64,000 nt of DNA from Actinoplanes lobatus (GCF_014205215.1 NZ_JACHNC010000001.1:7746501-7810500), one strand, 5' to 3'. Positions 46,164-54,609 are shown, counted from the stretch's first letter. A program made the numbers and translations. The notes: generated by a model from the letters alone, not told the origin.

Positions 46164-46761
46164 CGAGCACGATCCGCAGCGCGCCCGCTGCGTCGGTCTC
46201 GTCATGCGTCCGGCCGTCCCGGGTGTGAACCCGGAAACGGCCGGACGTGCCCACCGGCTCCACCACCGGCCCGTTCCGTCCGACATGAAGATGGAAGTGG
46301 CTGGTCGAGGGCTCCAGCGCACGTAGCTCCGGAACGTGGAAGGCCAGTTCGACGAACGGGGCCAGCCGGTCCGCCACCGGGTCCGCCACGTGGTTCCCGT
46401 AGAGCCACAGCCACCGCGTCTCTCCACGGTCGCCGCGCTCACGGGCCTCGGCGAGCGCCACCGACCCGAGGAAAGGCCAGGCCGCGGCGATCGGGCCGGG
46501 CCGTTCCCCGGACAGCCACCGGTCCGCCGCCGCGGTAGCGGCCGCCAGATCCGGCGCGTAGCCCTGCAACCGGGTTGCCGGACCGTCCCTGAGCGCCAGG
46601 TAGAGCGGGCGCCGCCGCATGGAATCCCTCGCCAGATCCGCGCTCCGGTCGCCGTCGGCCACCGTGGCATGCCGAGGCGGGTTGGCGACGTCCCGCTCAC
46701 GAACCAGCCGCGGGATCCCGGCCCGATCGAATTCGGCCTGCCAAGCTTCTCTCGCCGTCAT
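46138..46761 (-). CDS. DUF6193-like protein
   Basis: 207 aa, ATG at 46761 (MTAREAWQAEFDRAG). GYAPDLAAATAAADRWLSGERPGPIAAAWPFLGSVALAEARERGDRGETRWLWLYG and FVELAFHVPELRALEPSTSHFHLHVGRNGPVVEPVGTSGRFRVH agree with my memory of DUF6193, a family found near natural-product genes. Its role is not known. The 3' end lies in the 59-bp duplication. Confidence 0.72.
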   Translation of the reverse strand: MTAREAWQAEFDRAGIPRLVRERDVANPPRHATVADGDRSADLARDSMRRRPLYLALRDGPATRLQGYAPDLAAATAAADRWLSGERPGPIAAAWPFLGSVALAEARERGDRGETRWLWLYGNHVADPVADRLAPFVELAFHVPELRALEPSTSHFHLHVGRNGPVVEPVGTSGRFRVHTRDGRTHDETDAAGALRIVLDSLPDPTT

Positions 46762-46799
46762 CACCGGTCCAGAGTGCCACCGATCCACGGCGCCGGATG

Positions 46800-47477
46800 T
46801 CAGTCGAGGGCCGGCAGGGTGGACGGTCCGTTGTCGACGAGCGCGTAGGTGGTGGACAGTGGCGCGTCGCCGAGTTCCTGGGCGATCACCCCGTACCGGC
46901 CGGAGAGCTGGAGGAACGCGTCACCGTTGCTGATCGAGTAGATCGGCCGGCCCTCGCCGTCCTTCCTACCCACCGGCTCGACGGTGAACAGCTGACCGGC
47001 CCGGCTCGTGTCACAGGCGGCGGCCACCACGGTCAGCGGGTTGCTCCCGTTGCTCTTGATCCCCAGACAGGACGGCTCGCCGCCGGCGTCCGCCTTGGCC
47101 GTCTTGATCAGGTACTTCCCGTTGTGCGGGGTGAACACGAACAGGCTGTGCTCCGCCTCGCCGTCCGTGGTGGTGAGTTTGCCCTTCTCCAGCACGACGA
47201 TCGACTCGGTGGTCTCGATCGGCTTGATCACGACCTGCCGCCTGCCCGCCAGAATCGGGTCACCGCCCGCGGTGGCGCCGGTGCTGTCACCCGCCGCGGT
47301 GGCGGACGGCTCGGCGTCGGCGGCCGCCGGCGCGGAGGCCGGCACCGGAGTGGCCGACGCCGGGGCGGCCGCCTGCGTGGCGGGCTGCCCGGCCGGCTCC
47401 GAGCTGCTCGAACAGGCTTGCTGGGTCAGAGCCAGGGTCGCGACGACGGCGACCGCGGAGATGTTCCGGCGAAGCAA
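46800..47477 (-). CDS. Secreted lipoprotein with ricin-like beta-trefoil part
   Basis: 225 aa. Signal peptide with lipobox LTQQAC (Cys22), then a long Ala/Pro/Ser/Thr-rich linker (about 23-70), then a globular domain: QVVIKPIETTESIVVLEKGKLTTTD, SLFVFTPHNGKYLIKTAKADAGGEPSCLGIKSNG and RPIYSISNGDAFLQLSGRYGV. Repeated blocks ending in a conserved polar-aromatic strand suggest a beta-trefoil, perhaps carbohydrate-binding; the match is loose. Located outside the membrane. Confidence 0.68.
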   Translation of the reverse strand: MLRRNISAVAVVATLALTQQACSSSSEPAGQPATQAAAPASATPVPASAPAAADAEPSATAAGDSTGATAGGDPILAGRRQVVIKPIETTESIVVLEKGKLTTTDGEAEHSLFVFTPHNGKYLIKTAKADAGGEPSCLGIKSNGSNPLTVVAAACDTSRAGQLFTVEPVGRKDGEGRPIYSISNGDAFLQLSGRYGVIAQELGDAPLSTTYALVDNGPSTLPALD

Positions 47478-47581
47478 GGCGTTCCCCCTCGTTGATCGGA
47501 CGCTTCCGATCCTGGTGCACCCCGGTTTCCGGCGAATCCCTGTTTCGTGCCGTCCGGGGATCGATCAGGACACCCCTCGAA

Positions 47582-47704
47582 GTTCCTGTTCGGCGGGTCC
47601 CGCAGGGAGGATCAGGAGACAGGTTCCTGTTCGGCGGGTCCCGCAGGGAGGATCAGGAGACAGGTTCCTGTTCGGCGGGTCCCGCAGGGAGGATCACGAG
47701 ACAG
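47582..47704. repeat. 41-bp tandem repeat at a stop codon
   Basis: Units begin at 47582, 47623 and 47664, each 41 bp, nearly identical; core GGCGGGTCCCGCAGGGAGG. The stop codon of the minus-strand gene at 47694 (47696-47694) lies within the third unit, so the array extends outward from the gene's 3' end, as at 16352 and 29145. Confidence 0.92.
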
Positions 47705-48503
47705 CCCCGAGAAGCAGCACCGAGCCGACGCCGAGCGCCACCATCGCCCACACGACGCCCGTCTCGGTGGGCGAGCCGGTGCGGAAACGCGCCCAGTGCG
47801 GCGCGCCGACCGGGGTCCACCGGCAACCCCGGATGCGCAGCGGCCACCACAGCGGAACCGCCGAGAACGTCAGCGCGTCACCGAGCGCGTGGGCCAGCCA
47901 GCCCCAGGCGACGGCGAGGCCCACCCACCAGACGGCGGCCCCGGCCGGGATCAACGCCGCCGCCAGGGCCGCGCCCACGCCTCCGACCAGCACCGCGCCG
48001 ACGGCCGCCGTGAACCGGGGCGCGAACCGCCGGAACCGGCCCGGCAGAATCATGTCCCCCACCCTGGCCCGGGTCCGCGGCGACAGAGCGGAGTGCGCGG
48101 CCAGCCACACCGAGACCCCGATGATCCACAGTACGGCGGTCCGGCCCGCCCAGAGGCTCACCCCGGCGGCGACCAGGCCGGCGACGACCGCGCCGAGCGC
48201 CGTGTGGGTCACGGCCCGGTGCCCACCGCGCGGCCGGCCGGTCGAGCAGTGCCGACACGACGCGGTACGCAACGCGGCCGCCGCCCGGGACACCCCGCCG
48301 GCCAGCAGCCGGGTCGGATACCCCACCGAATGGGCGATCGTGGACTTCGGATGGTCGACATCCGGGGCCAGTGCCATCCCGGTGGCCACGGCGGCGCCGA
48401 ACACCACGGCCGCCGGCGCGGGCGCCGCACCGGCCGCGGTCAGGACCGCGCACCCGGCCAGCCAGCCCACTCCCCCGGACAGCGCATGCGACCGGCCCAT
48501 CAT
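47694..48503 (-). CDS. YdjM-like membrane-bound metal-dependent hydrolase
   Basis: 269 aa. The motifs MMGRSHALSGG, MALAPDVDHPKSTIAHSVG, GHRAVTHTALGA and WGWLAHALGDALT are those of the YdjM (LexA-regulated inner membrane) family, with conserved His/Asp metal ligands. Several hydrophobic segments (AVVFGAAVATGMALA, AVLWIIGVSVWLAA, AVVAGLVAAGVSL) anchor it. In the family, activity on lipids or membrane precursors is suspected. ATG at 48503 or 48500. Confidence 0.85.
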   Translation of the reverse strand: MMGRSHALSGGVGWLAGCAVLTAAGAAPAPAAVVFGAAVATGMALAPDVDHPKSTIAHSVGYPTRLLAGGVSRAAAALRTASCRHCSTGRPRGGHRAVTHTALGAVVAGLVAAGVSLWAGRTAVLWIIGVSVWLAAHSALSPRTRARVGDMILPGRFRRFAPRFTAAVGAVLVGGVGAALAAALIPAGAAVWWVGLAVAWGWLAHALGDALTFSAVPLWWPLRIRGCRWTPVGAPHWARFRTGSPTETGVVWAMVALGVGSVLLLGAVS

Positions 48504-48602
48504 GGTCCCAGCATCGCCGGGCACCGCAAGCCGGATTGACTTCGGCCCGTAGTGGGCATGTCACGGGAGGACCACCCGAACCAAACCCATGGGAAGGCAG
48601 TC

Positions 48603-48839
48603 ATGACCACCTACGACAGCACTGTCGGTGCCCGAGACGACATCGCCGCCCCTGAGCGGACGACCGGCTCGCGGGTCAAGCAGGCCGGACAGGTGGTGCG
48701 CAACCGCCCCGGCATCGCCTCGGCCGCCGTCCTCGCACTCGCCGCCGTCACCGCCACCGGCGTGATCGGCGGCCGCAAGGTCGCCCAGGCCCGCCGCCCG
48801 CGCAGCCGCTGGCAGCGCCTGCTCGACCGTGTCCGCTGA
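48603..48839 (+). CDS. Small single-pass membrane protein
   Basis: 78 aa. GGAAGG precedes the ATG. The N-terminal half is polar, followed by a hydrophobic segment GIASAAVLALAAVTATGVIGG and a basic C-terminus (RRPRSRWQRLLDRVR). Divergent from the YdjM-like gene. Function unknown. Confidence 0.72.
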   Translation: MTTYDSTVGARDDIAAPERTTGSRVKQAGQVVRNRPGIASAAVLALAAVTATGVIGGRKVAQARRPRSRWQRLLDRVR

Positions 48840-48854
48840 CGCAACCCTCACCGA

Positions 48855-48892
48855 GAACGTGCCCGGTCTGCCCCGCAGCACCGGGCACGTTC
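48855..48892 (+). terminator. Terminator after the small membrane gene
   Basis: GAACGTGCCCGGT (48855-48867) and ACCGGGCACGTTC (48880-48892) form a perfect 13-bp stem with a 12-nt loop, 15 bases after the stop. Confidence 0.82.
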
Positions 48893-48970
48893 ATGATCCC
48901 CAACCCCACCCAGCCCTTCCGCGGCCCGCCCGCCGCGGTAGCGCCGCCGTAGCGCCGCTCCCGCCGGGCC

Positions 48971-49190
48971 CGACCTTGGACGTTTCCCCACCCCATCCGG
49001 TAGCCAGCCACCCAAGATCGCCCACCGCCCCGCGCCCACCAACCCGCGCAGCGCGACCTTGGACGTTTCCCCACCCCATCCGGTAGCCAGCCACCCAAGA
49101 TCGCCCACCGCCCCGCGCCCACCAACCCGCGCAGCCCGACCTTGGACGTTTCCCCACCCCATCCGGTAGCCAGCCACCCAACATCGCCCA
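48971..49190. repeat. 83-bp tandem array sharing the palindrome core
   Basis: Units begin at 48971, 49054 and 49137, each 83 bp apart; the third is truncated. Each holds GACCTTGGACGTTTCCCC and further on CACCCAAGATCGCCC, which resemble the left and right arms of the palindrome at 3563-3630. So the two places share the same repeat family, here with unequal arms. Confidence 0.88.
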
Positions 49191-49430
49191 GCGCGACTCG
49201 GCCGGGACGGCCGAACCGGCGGGCGCGCGGCGACCCGCAGTCGCGGTGAGGCTGGTCGAACCGGCGGGACGGGACGGACTGCGGTTGGGGCGACGTCACG
49301 CGTACCGATGAGGGTTGTCGGCGCGGAGGTTGCCGGGCGTGCTGCGGCGGGTGCCGCCGGACCGTACCGGGGATGAGGCCGCGCTGGTGCTCGCTACCGC
49401 AACCACCTGGATGAGCCGCCGCACCCTGCC

Positions 49431-49445
49431 TAGAGCATCCTAGGA
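49431..49445. repeat. Intergenic CCTAGG motif, copy D
   Basis: TAGAGCATCCTAGGA, identical to copy C (15206-15220). It lies inside the 10-bp inverted repeat 49399-49408/49450-49459, about 50 bases upstream of the gene at 49493. Confidence 0.55.
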
Positions 49446-49492
49446 ATCTAGGTGGTTGCTGCCTGACCGGTGTGTCGGTTTAGGCTGATGGC

Positions 49493-49834
49493 ATGTCCGT
49501 GAGTACCGCTCCCGTCACGCACCTCGCCCGGCCCCACCGGCCGGTCGTCGTCGCCGGGACGCTCGGTGAGCTGCGCGGGCCGATCTCCGGCCTGGTGGAG
49601 CTGCCGCTGCGCCTGTGGTGGCAGCCGCAGCGGGCCTTCGACCTCGGCGTGCACACCATGCTGCTGTGGATGTATGAGAACGTGCTGCGCGAGGCGATCC
49701 GGGTCGACGAGCTGCGGTCGTACCTCGACGGGCCGACCCTGGCCCGGCTGTGGCCGGAGCTGAACCTGCCCCGGGGCGTGCGCACGGCCTGGGAGGCCCG
49801 GCACCCCCGTCTGCGGGTCCTCGCCGGCGCCTGA
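49493..49834 (+). CDS. Small protein, likely partner of an AbiEii-like nucleotidyltransferase
   Basis: 113 aa. TLGELRGPISGLVELPLRLWWQPQRAFDLGVHTMLLWMYENVLREAIRVDELRSYLDGPTLARLWPELNLPRGVRTAWEARHPRL matches a small actinobacterial family that, as I recall, usually precedes an AbiEii/AbiGii-type nucleotidyltransferase gene, which is here at 50626. The pair would be a toxin-antitoxin-like unit. The minus-strand gene 49839-50600 now lies between them, so the unit is split. No HTH is visible. Confidence 0.72.
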   Translation: MSVSTAPVTHLARPHRPVVVAGTLGELRGPISGLVELPLRLWWQPQRAFDLGVHTMLLWMYENVLREAIRVDELRSYLDGPTLARLWPELNLPRGVRTAWEARHPRLRVLAGA

Positions 49835-49838
49835 GCGG

Positions 49839-50600
49839 TCAGCTCGTTGCCTCGACCGCGGCTTTCCATGCTTCCGGAGTCCGGTAGTGGTTGCGGTTGG
49901 CGTCGGACAGGACCATGCGCAGCGGCGCCAGGTGCTCGGTGTCGGCGGGTAGGTCGAGCCGGCTCAGTAACGTGAGCGCCTCGCCCGGGTCGATGTCGCC
50001 GTAGTAATCGCGGTAGCAGCGGACCAGCGCCTCAAGGAGGGCGGGCGCGAGGGTGGGCACCGCGACGGCCGCCTCGTACACGTCTCGTTTGTCCTTCCAC
50101 GGCACCAAACCCGAGAGGCGCAGCACGCGGTCGGCCCGCAGACGCAGGGGCCCGGCGGTGAGATCGCCGCCCCCGCGCACGTCGGCGCCGAGCACCTCGG
50201 CGAAGACGGAACCGCTGATGGTCCAGGTCTCGAACCACTCGACCCACAGCGAGTAGAGCAGCTGCGACGGCACCTCGGGCGCTTCCAGCCTGCTCCGCAC
50301 TCCGGTCCAGAACGCCTCGGCCGCCGCCGGGTCGGTTTCCGGGGACGTGTACCAGGGGCTCAGGTAGAAGGCGATTTCCTGGGTGACCCAGAACTCGTCG
50401 ATCAGGTCCAGGAGGCCGAGGGCGATCCGCACCCGCTCGGGCGGGGACAGCTCCTCGTCGCCCAGGATGGCCTCGGTCCAGTTGTGGGCCAGGAAATCGG
50501 TGCCCACGTTCGTACCATCGTCGTCTTGCCATCGACCGCCGCCGAGCGGGAGCACACCCGCTGAGCTCAGCCATCGCAGCGCGTCGTTCGCATCGGACAT
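49839..50600 (-). CDS. Hypothetical protein inserted in an AbiE-like pair
   Basis: 253 aa, no family recognised. Mostly helical with a Trp-rich central stretch (FWVTQEIAFYLSPWYTSPETD, YSLWVEWFETWTISGSVFAEVLGADV) and a C-terminal DPGEALTLLSRLDLPADTEHLAPLRMVLSDANR. Its ATG lies 26 bases from the start of the divergent nucleotidyltransferase at 50626, so the two start regions are close together. Confidence 0.65.
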   Translation of the reverse strand: MSDANDALRWLSSAGVLPLGGGRWQDDDGTNVGTDFLAHNWTEAILGDEELSPPERVRIALGLLDLIDEFWVTQEIAFYLSPWYTSPETDPAAAEAFWTGVRSRLEAPEVPSQLLYSLWVEWFETWTISGSVFAEVLGADVRGGGDLTAGPLRLRADRVLRLSGLVPWKDKRDVYEAAVAVPTLAPALLEALVRCYRDYYGDIDPGEALTLLSRLDLPADTEHLAPLRMVLSDANRNHYRTPEAWKAAVEATS

Positions 50601-50625
50601 GGGCGCAGTGTGCCAATCTGTCGGC

Positions 50626-51264
50626 GTGCATGTCGACGACTTTTACCGCGACGTCGCCCGGATCGCGCTGGCCGTCGCCGACAAGCACGGCTTCGTTCTC
50701 GGCGGCGGGGTGGCGTGGCTGGTGAACGGGCTGGTCGCGCGGCCGACCGAGGACATCGACCTGTTCACCGACACGGCCGGTGGGGTGCTGGCGGCGGCCG
50801 GTGAGGTGACGTCGGCGCTGACCGCGGCCGGGTACCGGGTGGTCCGCGAGGAGGCCGACGAGCTGTTCGCCGGGATGGACGCCGACATCCAGGAGTTCCT
50901 GGTCGCCGGGGAGGACCGGGCGCTGCGGCTCACCCTGTGCCGGCTGGACCGGCACCGCGCCCCGGTGGTGATGGACGTCGGCCCGGTCATGCACCTCGAC
51001 GACCTGGTGGCCACGAAGGTCGCGGCCCTGGTCAACCGGCGGGAGGTGCGCGACTACATCGATGTGGCGGCCGCGCTGGAACGCTATCCGCTGGACCGTG
51101 TCCTGGAGCTGGCGCACGCCGCCGATCCGGCCCTGGATCCGCAGGACATCGCCGATGCCGGGCGCTATCTGGACCGGCTGGACGACGCCCGGTTCGCCCT
51201 CTACGGCCTGGACCGTGACGCCATCACCGCCCTGCGCGAACGCCTGGCAGGATGGCCCCGATGA
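50626..51264 (+). CDS. AbiEii/AbiGii-like nucleotidyltransferase
   Basis: 212 aa with GTG start. FVLGGGVAWLVNGLVARPTEDIDLFTDTAGG gives the GG-x-A...D-x-D (DIDLF) signature of polymerase-beta-fold nucleotidyltransferases of the AbiEii type, toxins of type IV toxin-antitoxin and phage-abortive systems. LMHLDDLVATKVAALVNRREVRDYIDVAAALERYP is the later conserved part. Its stop overlaps the hydrolase start by 4 bases (ATGA). Expected partner: the small protein at 49493. Confidence 0.8.
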   Translation: MHVDDFYRDVARIALAVADKHGFVLGGGVAWLVNGLVARPTEDIDLFTDTAGGVLAAAGEVTSALTAAGYRVVREEADELFAGMDADIQEFLVAGEDRALRLTLCRLDRHRAPVVMDVGPVMHLDDLVATKVAALVNRREVRDYIDVAAALERYPLDRVLELAHAADPALDPQDIADAGRYLDRLDDARFALYGLDRDAITALRERLAGWPR

Positions 51265-51782
51265 TCTCCGGAATCCTGGTGCCCGGCCACGGCTACACCG
51301 TCGAGGGGTCGCTGTTCGACCTTGCCGACGCCATCCTGACCGCCCGCGGCGACGAGGTCGTGCCGGTGAGGTGGACCCCTCCGGACGGGCTGTTCCAGGT
51401 CGGCCCGGAGCCGTTCGTCCGGGTCCATGTGGCGGCCGCCCTGCACCACGCGACCGCCCGGCCGGTCCTGATCGCCAAGTCCCTGGGGACCCACGCGGCC
51501 GCGCTCGCCGCCGAGCGTGCGCTCCCCGCCGTCTGGCTCACACCCATCCTGACCGATCCGGCGGTGGTCGCCGCGATCGCCGCCAACCCGGCCCCGGCCC
51601 TGATCGTCGGCGGCACCGCCGACCGGTTGTGGCTGCCCGAGGCGGTCCGCGCCACCGGCAAGCCGTTCCTGGAGATCTCCGACGGGGACCACAGCCTGCG
51701 CGTTCCGGGGCCGGTGCGGGCGTACACCGACGTGCTCGGCACGGTCGGCACGGCCGTCGAGGAATTCCTGGCAGCGCTGTGA
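51261..51782 (+). CDS. Small alpha/beta hydrolase
   Basis: 173 aa. ILVPGHGYTVEGSLFDLADAIL, LIAKSLGTHAAALAAE (nucleophile Ser in KSLGT) and LIVGGTADRLW with ISDGDHSLRVP as the acid and His segments. It is shorter than classical hydrolases, similar to small Yke4/UCP-type esterases. The ATG at 51261 gives a 4-base overlap with the upstream stop; ATG at 51252 is also possible. Confidence 0.75.
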   Translation: MISGILVPGHGYTVEGSLFDLADAILTARGDEVVPVRWTPPDGLFQVGPEPFVRVHVAAALHHATARPVLIAKSLGTHAAALAAERALPAVWLTPILTDPAVVAAIAANPAPALIVGGTADRLWLPEAVRATGKPFLEISDGDHSLRVPGPVRAYTDVLGTVGTAVEEFLAAL

Positions 51783-51792
51783 ACGGCGGGAT

Positions 51793-52020
51793 CTACCGCT
51801 GGAGGGACCGCTTCAGCGTGTAGACGATGTTGCCGAATCCCCAATAGGCGGACCCGTGCGCCGGCGTCTCGGCCGCCACGACCTCCCAGCCGCGGCGGCC
51901 CGCCTGATTGAGCGCAGCGACCGGATTCTCGGCCGTCATCGGTTTCTCGCCGTCGTCACCCAGCCAGTGGATGGTGCGCCCGTTCTTCACGATGATCGCC
52001 GCGTACTCCCAGACCGCCAT
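51793..52020 (-). CDS. Small DUF4177-like protein
   Basis: 75 aa. WEYAAIIVKNGRTIHWLGDD, AENPVAALNQAGRRGWEVVAAET and YTLKRSLQR have the DUF4177 shape (WEY at the start, G-W-E-x-V in the middle, Y-x-x-K-R at the end). It overlaps the 3' part of the GrpB gene by 65 bases in another frame and ends 10 bases from the convergent hydrolase. Confidence 0.72.
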   Translation of the reverse strand: MAVWEYAAIIVKNGRTIHWLGDDGEKPMTAENPVAALNQAGRRGWEVVAAETPAHGSAYWGFGNIVYTLKRSLQR

Positions 52021-52615
52021 CCGGCGAGGTTACCGGTGTGGCGGCGAAGGCGCGGGCGAGGATCTGGTCGATGACGTCGTTCTTGGACAGGGTGTAGCCG
52101 TCCGGGTCGGCGGCCAGCCGGCGTTTGGTGACGGCGTACAGGTCGCGGTCGGACGGGTGGGTGCGCAGCCAGTCGCGCAGCAGGCGGTGGCGGATCGGCT
52201 CGGGGGCGCCGGGTGGCCACACGTGCAGGTGGACGTCCTCGGCCGCGCTGATCAGCATGCGGTGGCCGTGCCACCAGGGTTCGCGCAGCAGCAGACGATA
52301 GCCGGCCCGTTCCAGGTCCGGCACGTAGGCGCTCTCGTCGCCGGTGCCGGACAGCAGCAGGTCGATGTCGATGATCGGCTTGGCGGCCAGGCCGGGCACC
52401 GAGGTGGAGCCGACGTGGTCGATGCTCAGGATCCGGTCGCCGAGGGCCTGCCGGATCCCGTCCCGGGCAGCCGTGTAGCGGTCCGCCCAGGACGGGTCGT
52501 GGTCCTCGATGACGACGGTCTGCCACCGCCCTGGTGGTTCGCCGATCAGGGCGGTGGCGGTCTGTTCCGGGGTGCCGTGAAAGCGCTCGGTGATCTCGCG
52601 CGGGTACTCGGCCAT
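51956..52615 (-). CDS. GrpB-family protein
   Basis: 219 aa, ATG at 52615. VVIEDHDPSWADRYTAARDGIRQALGDRILSIDHVGSTSVPGLAAKPIIDIDLLL is the GrpB signature (HVGSTS-x-PGL-x-AKP-x-D). These proteins are nucleotidyltransferase-like. The tail after YTLSKNDVIDQILARAFA is atypical and reads over the DUF4177-like gene. Confidence 0.88.
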   Translation of the reverse strand: MAEYPREITERFHGTPEQTATALIGEPPGRWQTVVIEDHDPSWADRYTAARDGIRQALGDRILSIDHVGSTSVPGLAAKPIIDIDLLLSGTGDESAYVPDLERAGYRLLLREPWWHGHRMLISAAEDVHLHVWPPGAPEPIRHRLLRDWLRTHPSDRDLYAVTKRRLAADPDGYTLSKNDVIDQILARAFAATPVTSPDGGLGVRGDHREERAHHPLAG

Positions 52616-52653
52616 CTCAACCTCCGTCGATAGCAAAGTCCGCCAGAATACGA

Positions 52654-53415
52654 CTACTCCTCGGGATCCCAGGCGAGGAGGAGGTCGAACACGCCGGCGT
52701 CGCCGTCGACTTTCAGGTCGGTCACCGGGATCCGGCCGTAGAGGGCCAGCACCAGCTCGGAGGCGGTCGCCCGCAGGGAGGCGCCGGCCGGGGCCTCGTC
52801 CGGCTCGGCGACCCGGACGCCGTCGGCGGTCAGGGTGAGCCGCCAGGTGCGGCCCTCGGTGGCCTGGTAGTCGACCGCGACCGGCTGGTACGGCCACCGG
52901 TACGGCCCGGCACAGCAGGTGGCCAGGAACTCGTCGACCCCGTCGAGCGCCACCTCGCCCGGCAGCGGCTCCGCGGCGCCGGCGGTGACCTGCGCGTCGT
53001 ACGTGTGCACCGCCACCTCCTGGAGCTGGTGCCGGGCGACCGCCCCGGCCGTCTGCGGTGACGCGGACACGTCCCACCACGTCCAGCAGCCGTGGTCCGG
53101 GCCGGCCTCCCGCAGCGCGTCCGCGAGGATGCGCTGCGAGTCGGCCAGCCAGGACAGCAGGGCCTCGCGCTCGCCGGGCGCCTCGCTCGCCCAGACCGAG
53201 GCGTCCGGTGGGGTGTCGGCGGGCCCGGCGGCGACGGTGGCGGCCCAGCGGCGGCGCCCCTCCCCCACGTGCCGGGCCAGGTCGAGCAGCGCCCACTCGG
53301 GACAGGTCGGCACCGGGGCGCCGAGGTCGGGAGCGGCGGTGATGGCGGCCCGGAACGCCTCCGTGCGCTCGTCGAGGAGGCGGATCAGGTCGGGGAACTC
53401 AAGGATCTGTGACAC
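52654..53415 (-). CDS. Mycothiol-dependent maleylpyruvate isomerase-like protein
   Basis: 253 aa, GTG at 53415 (VSQILEFPDLIRLLDERTEAF). PVPTCPEWALLDLARHVGEGRRRWAATV is the DinB-like mycothiol-binding N-domain with the conserved CPEW and H residues. SELVLALYGRIP with the later TDLKVDGD fits the C-domain (MDMPI_C). Such proteins use mycothiol as cofactor; the substrate is not known here. Confidence 0.85.
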   Translation of the reverse strand: MSQILEFPDLIRLLDERTEAFRAAITAAPDLGAPVPTCPEWALLDLARHVGEGRRRWAATVAAGPADTPPDASVWASEAPGEREALLSWLADSQRILADALREAGPDHGCWTWWDVSASPQTAGAVARHQLQEVAVHTYDAQVTAGAAEPLPGEVALDGVDEFLATCCAGPYRWPYQPVAVDYQATEGRTWRLTLTADGVRVAEPDEAPAGASLRATASELVLALYGRIPVTDLKVDGDAGVFDLLLAWDPEE

Positions 53416-53452
53416 GGCGAGTTTTCTACCATGACCCGTCTTTCGGCGCGCC

Positions 53453-54298
53453 TCATATAAGGGCACGGCGGTGGCCGACGGCGGCCGCGGCGAGCAGGAG
53501 CAGCCAGGGTGCGGCGGTGACCGCGAGGCCGTACGCGATGGTCCCGTCGCCGACGACCGCACCGACCGCGACCGCGGTGACGTGGGTGAGGAAGTTGCAC
53601 AACGCGAGCGCCGCCACCGCGAGCGGGACCCGCGGGTCGATGAACGACCAGGCCAGACCGGCGACGACCAGTACGAGCATGGCCTGCTGCTGGATGAAAA
53701 AGCTGGTCCACAGCACCGTGCCGGCCCCGGTCGGCAGGATCACGATCGCGAACGGCAGAAGAGCCATCCAGAGGTACGGGCTGGAGCGTTCCCGCCGCGG
53801 GCTGAGGTTGACGGCCAGCACCAGCAGCGCGGCGACCGGCGCGGCCCAGAACCCGTCGTTGAGGTAGGAGCCGCTGCGTTCCAGCGCGACGAGCGCGGGG
53901 GCGACGGCGAGCACCGTGGCCACGGCCGACAGCCGGTACGCGCCCCGGGCCAGGGCGAACAGCGCCGTCACGTGCAGCACGAGGGCGGCCAGGCCGGCTA
54001 CCGCGTACTGGGCGATGCCGAGCGGGGTGCCGACGATCGCGGGCACGTCCAGCGGCAGGGCGGTGAGCACGTCGACCGCGGTGGCGTAGAGCAGCACGGC
54101 GAGGGCGGCGAGGCGGATCGGCGAGCGGTCCAGACCGTACCCGGCCCGGGCCCGCAGCGCGCCGATGACCAGGGCGGACGTCTCCCGCAGGGTGGGCGCC
54201 TGGCCGGATTGCAGCAGGGTGTCGAGGATCTCGTCGCGGGGCGAGCGGGCCGGGTAGAGGCGGACCAGGCGGGCGTAGCGGCGTTCGACGCGGTTCAT
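53453..54298 (-). CDS. Multi-pass membrane protein controlled by PadR
   Basis: 281 aa. About seven to eight hydrophobic segments follow a cytosolic N-terminus (RYARLVRLYPARSPRDEILDTLLQSG). The N-terminal YPAR/ LYP and DEI pattern is common in PadR-partner membrane proteins of unknown function. Its start overlaps the PadR stop by 4 bases. Confidence 0.75.
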   Translation of the reverse strand: MNRVERRYARLVRLYPARSPRDEILDTLLQSGQAPTLRETSALVIGALRARAGYGLDRSPIRLAALAVLLYATAVDVLTALPLDVPAIVGTPLGIAQYAVAGLAALVLHVTALFALARGAYRLSAVATVLAVAPALVALERSGSYLNDGFWAAPVAALLVLAVNLSPRRERSSPYLWMALLPFAIVILPTGAGTVLWTSFFIQQQAMLVLVVAGLAWSFIDPRVPLAVAALALCNFLTHVTAVAVGAVVGDGTIAYGLAVTAAPWLLLLAAAAVGHRRALI

Positions 54299-54609
54299 GC
54301 GGGGCGCACCACCGAACGGGTCAGGGGCACGATGCGGGCGGCTTCCGCGTACACCCGGGCTTGTTCTTGAAGGGCTGTCCGGCCGTGCGGGGTCAGCTCG
54401 TAGGACCGGCGGGCCCGCCCGTTGACGATTTCCTCGCTGGCCACCCGGATGTGGCCGGCGGTGGTGAGCCGGTCGAGTGCGGTGTAGAGGGTGCCGGTGG
54501 CGAGGCGGACGCGCTCCCCGGACAGTTCGGACACCCGTTGGATGATCGCGTACCCGTGCAGCGGCCCGTGTTGCAGGGCGGCGAGGGTGAAGTACGTGGT
54601 CTCACGCAT
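54295..54609 (-). CDS. PadR-family transcriptional regulator
   Basis: 104 aa. MRETTYFTLAALQHGPLHGYAIIQRVSELSGERVRLATGTLYTALDRLTTAGHIRVA is the PadR winged HTH; RARRSYELTPHGRTALQEQ completes it. It is the short form (PadR-s1). A dyad-like TATACGTAGTTACACGACATA stretch lies at about 54621-54641, in front of the start. The stop overlaps the start of the membrane gene, so PadR likely represses both genes. Confidence 0.92.
   Translation of the reverse strand: MRETTYFTLAALQHGPLHGYAIIQRVSELSGERVRLATGTLYTALDRLTTAGHIRVASEEIVNGRARRSYELTPHGRTALQEQARVYAEAARIVPLTRSVVRPA

Larger units (their letters stand above)
48893..49492. other. Intergenic region with 83-bp repeats
   Basis: About 600 bases without a plausible gene. 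It contains the repeat array 48971-49190, an inverted repeat (GCAACCACCT at 49399-49408 with AGGTGGTTGC at 49450-49459) and motif copy D at 49431-49445 between those arms. A minus-strand frame through the repeats is a repetitive artefact. Confidence 0.65.

Noticed and set aside
47582..47704. 41-bp array as CRISPR
   Set aside because: Head-to-tail repeat without spacers and anchored on a stop codon.
48971..49190. Array as CRISPR
   Set aside because: The unit is 83 bp with no variable spacers and only three copies; direct tandem repetition, no cas genes.
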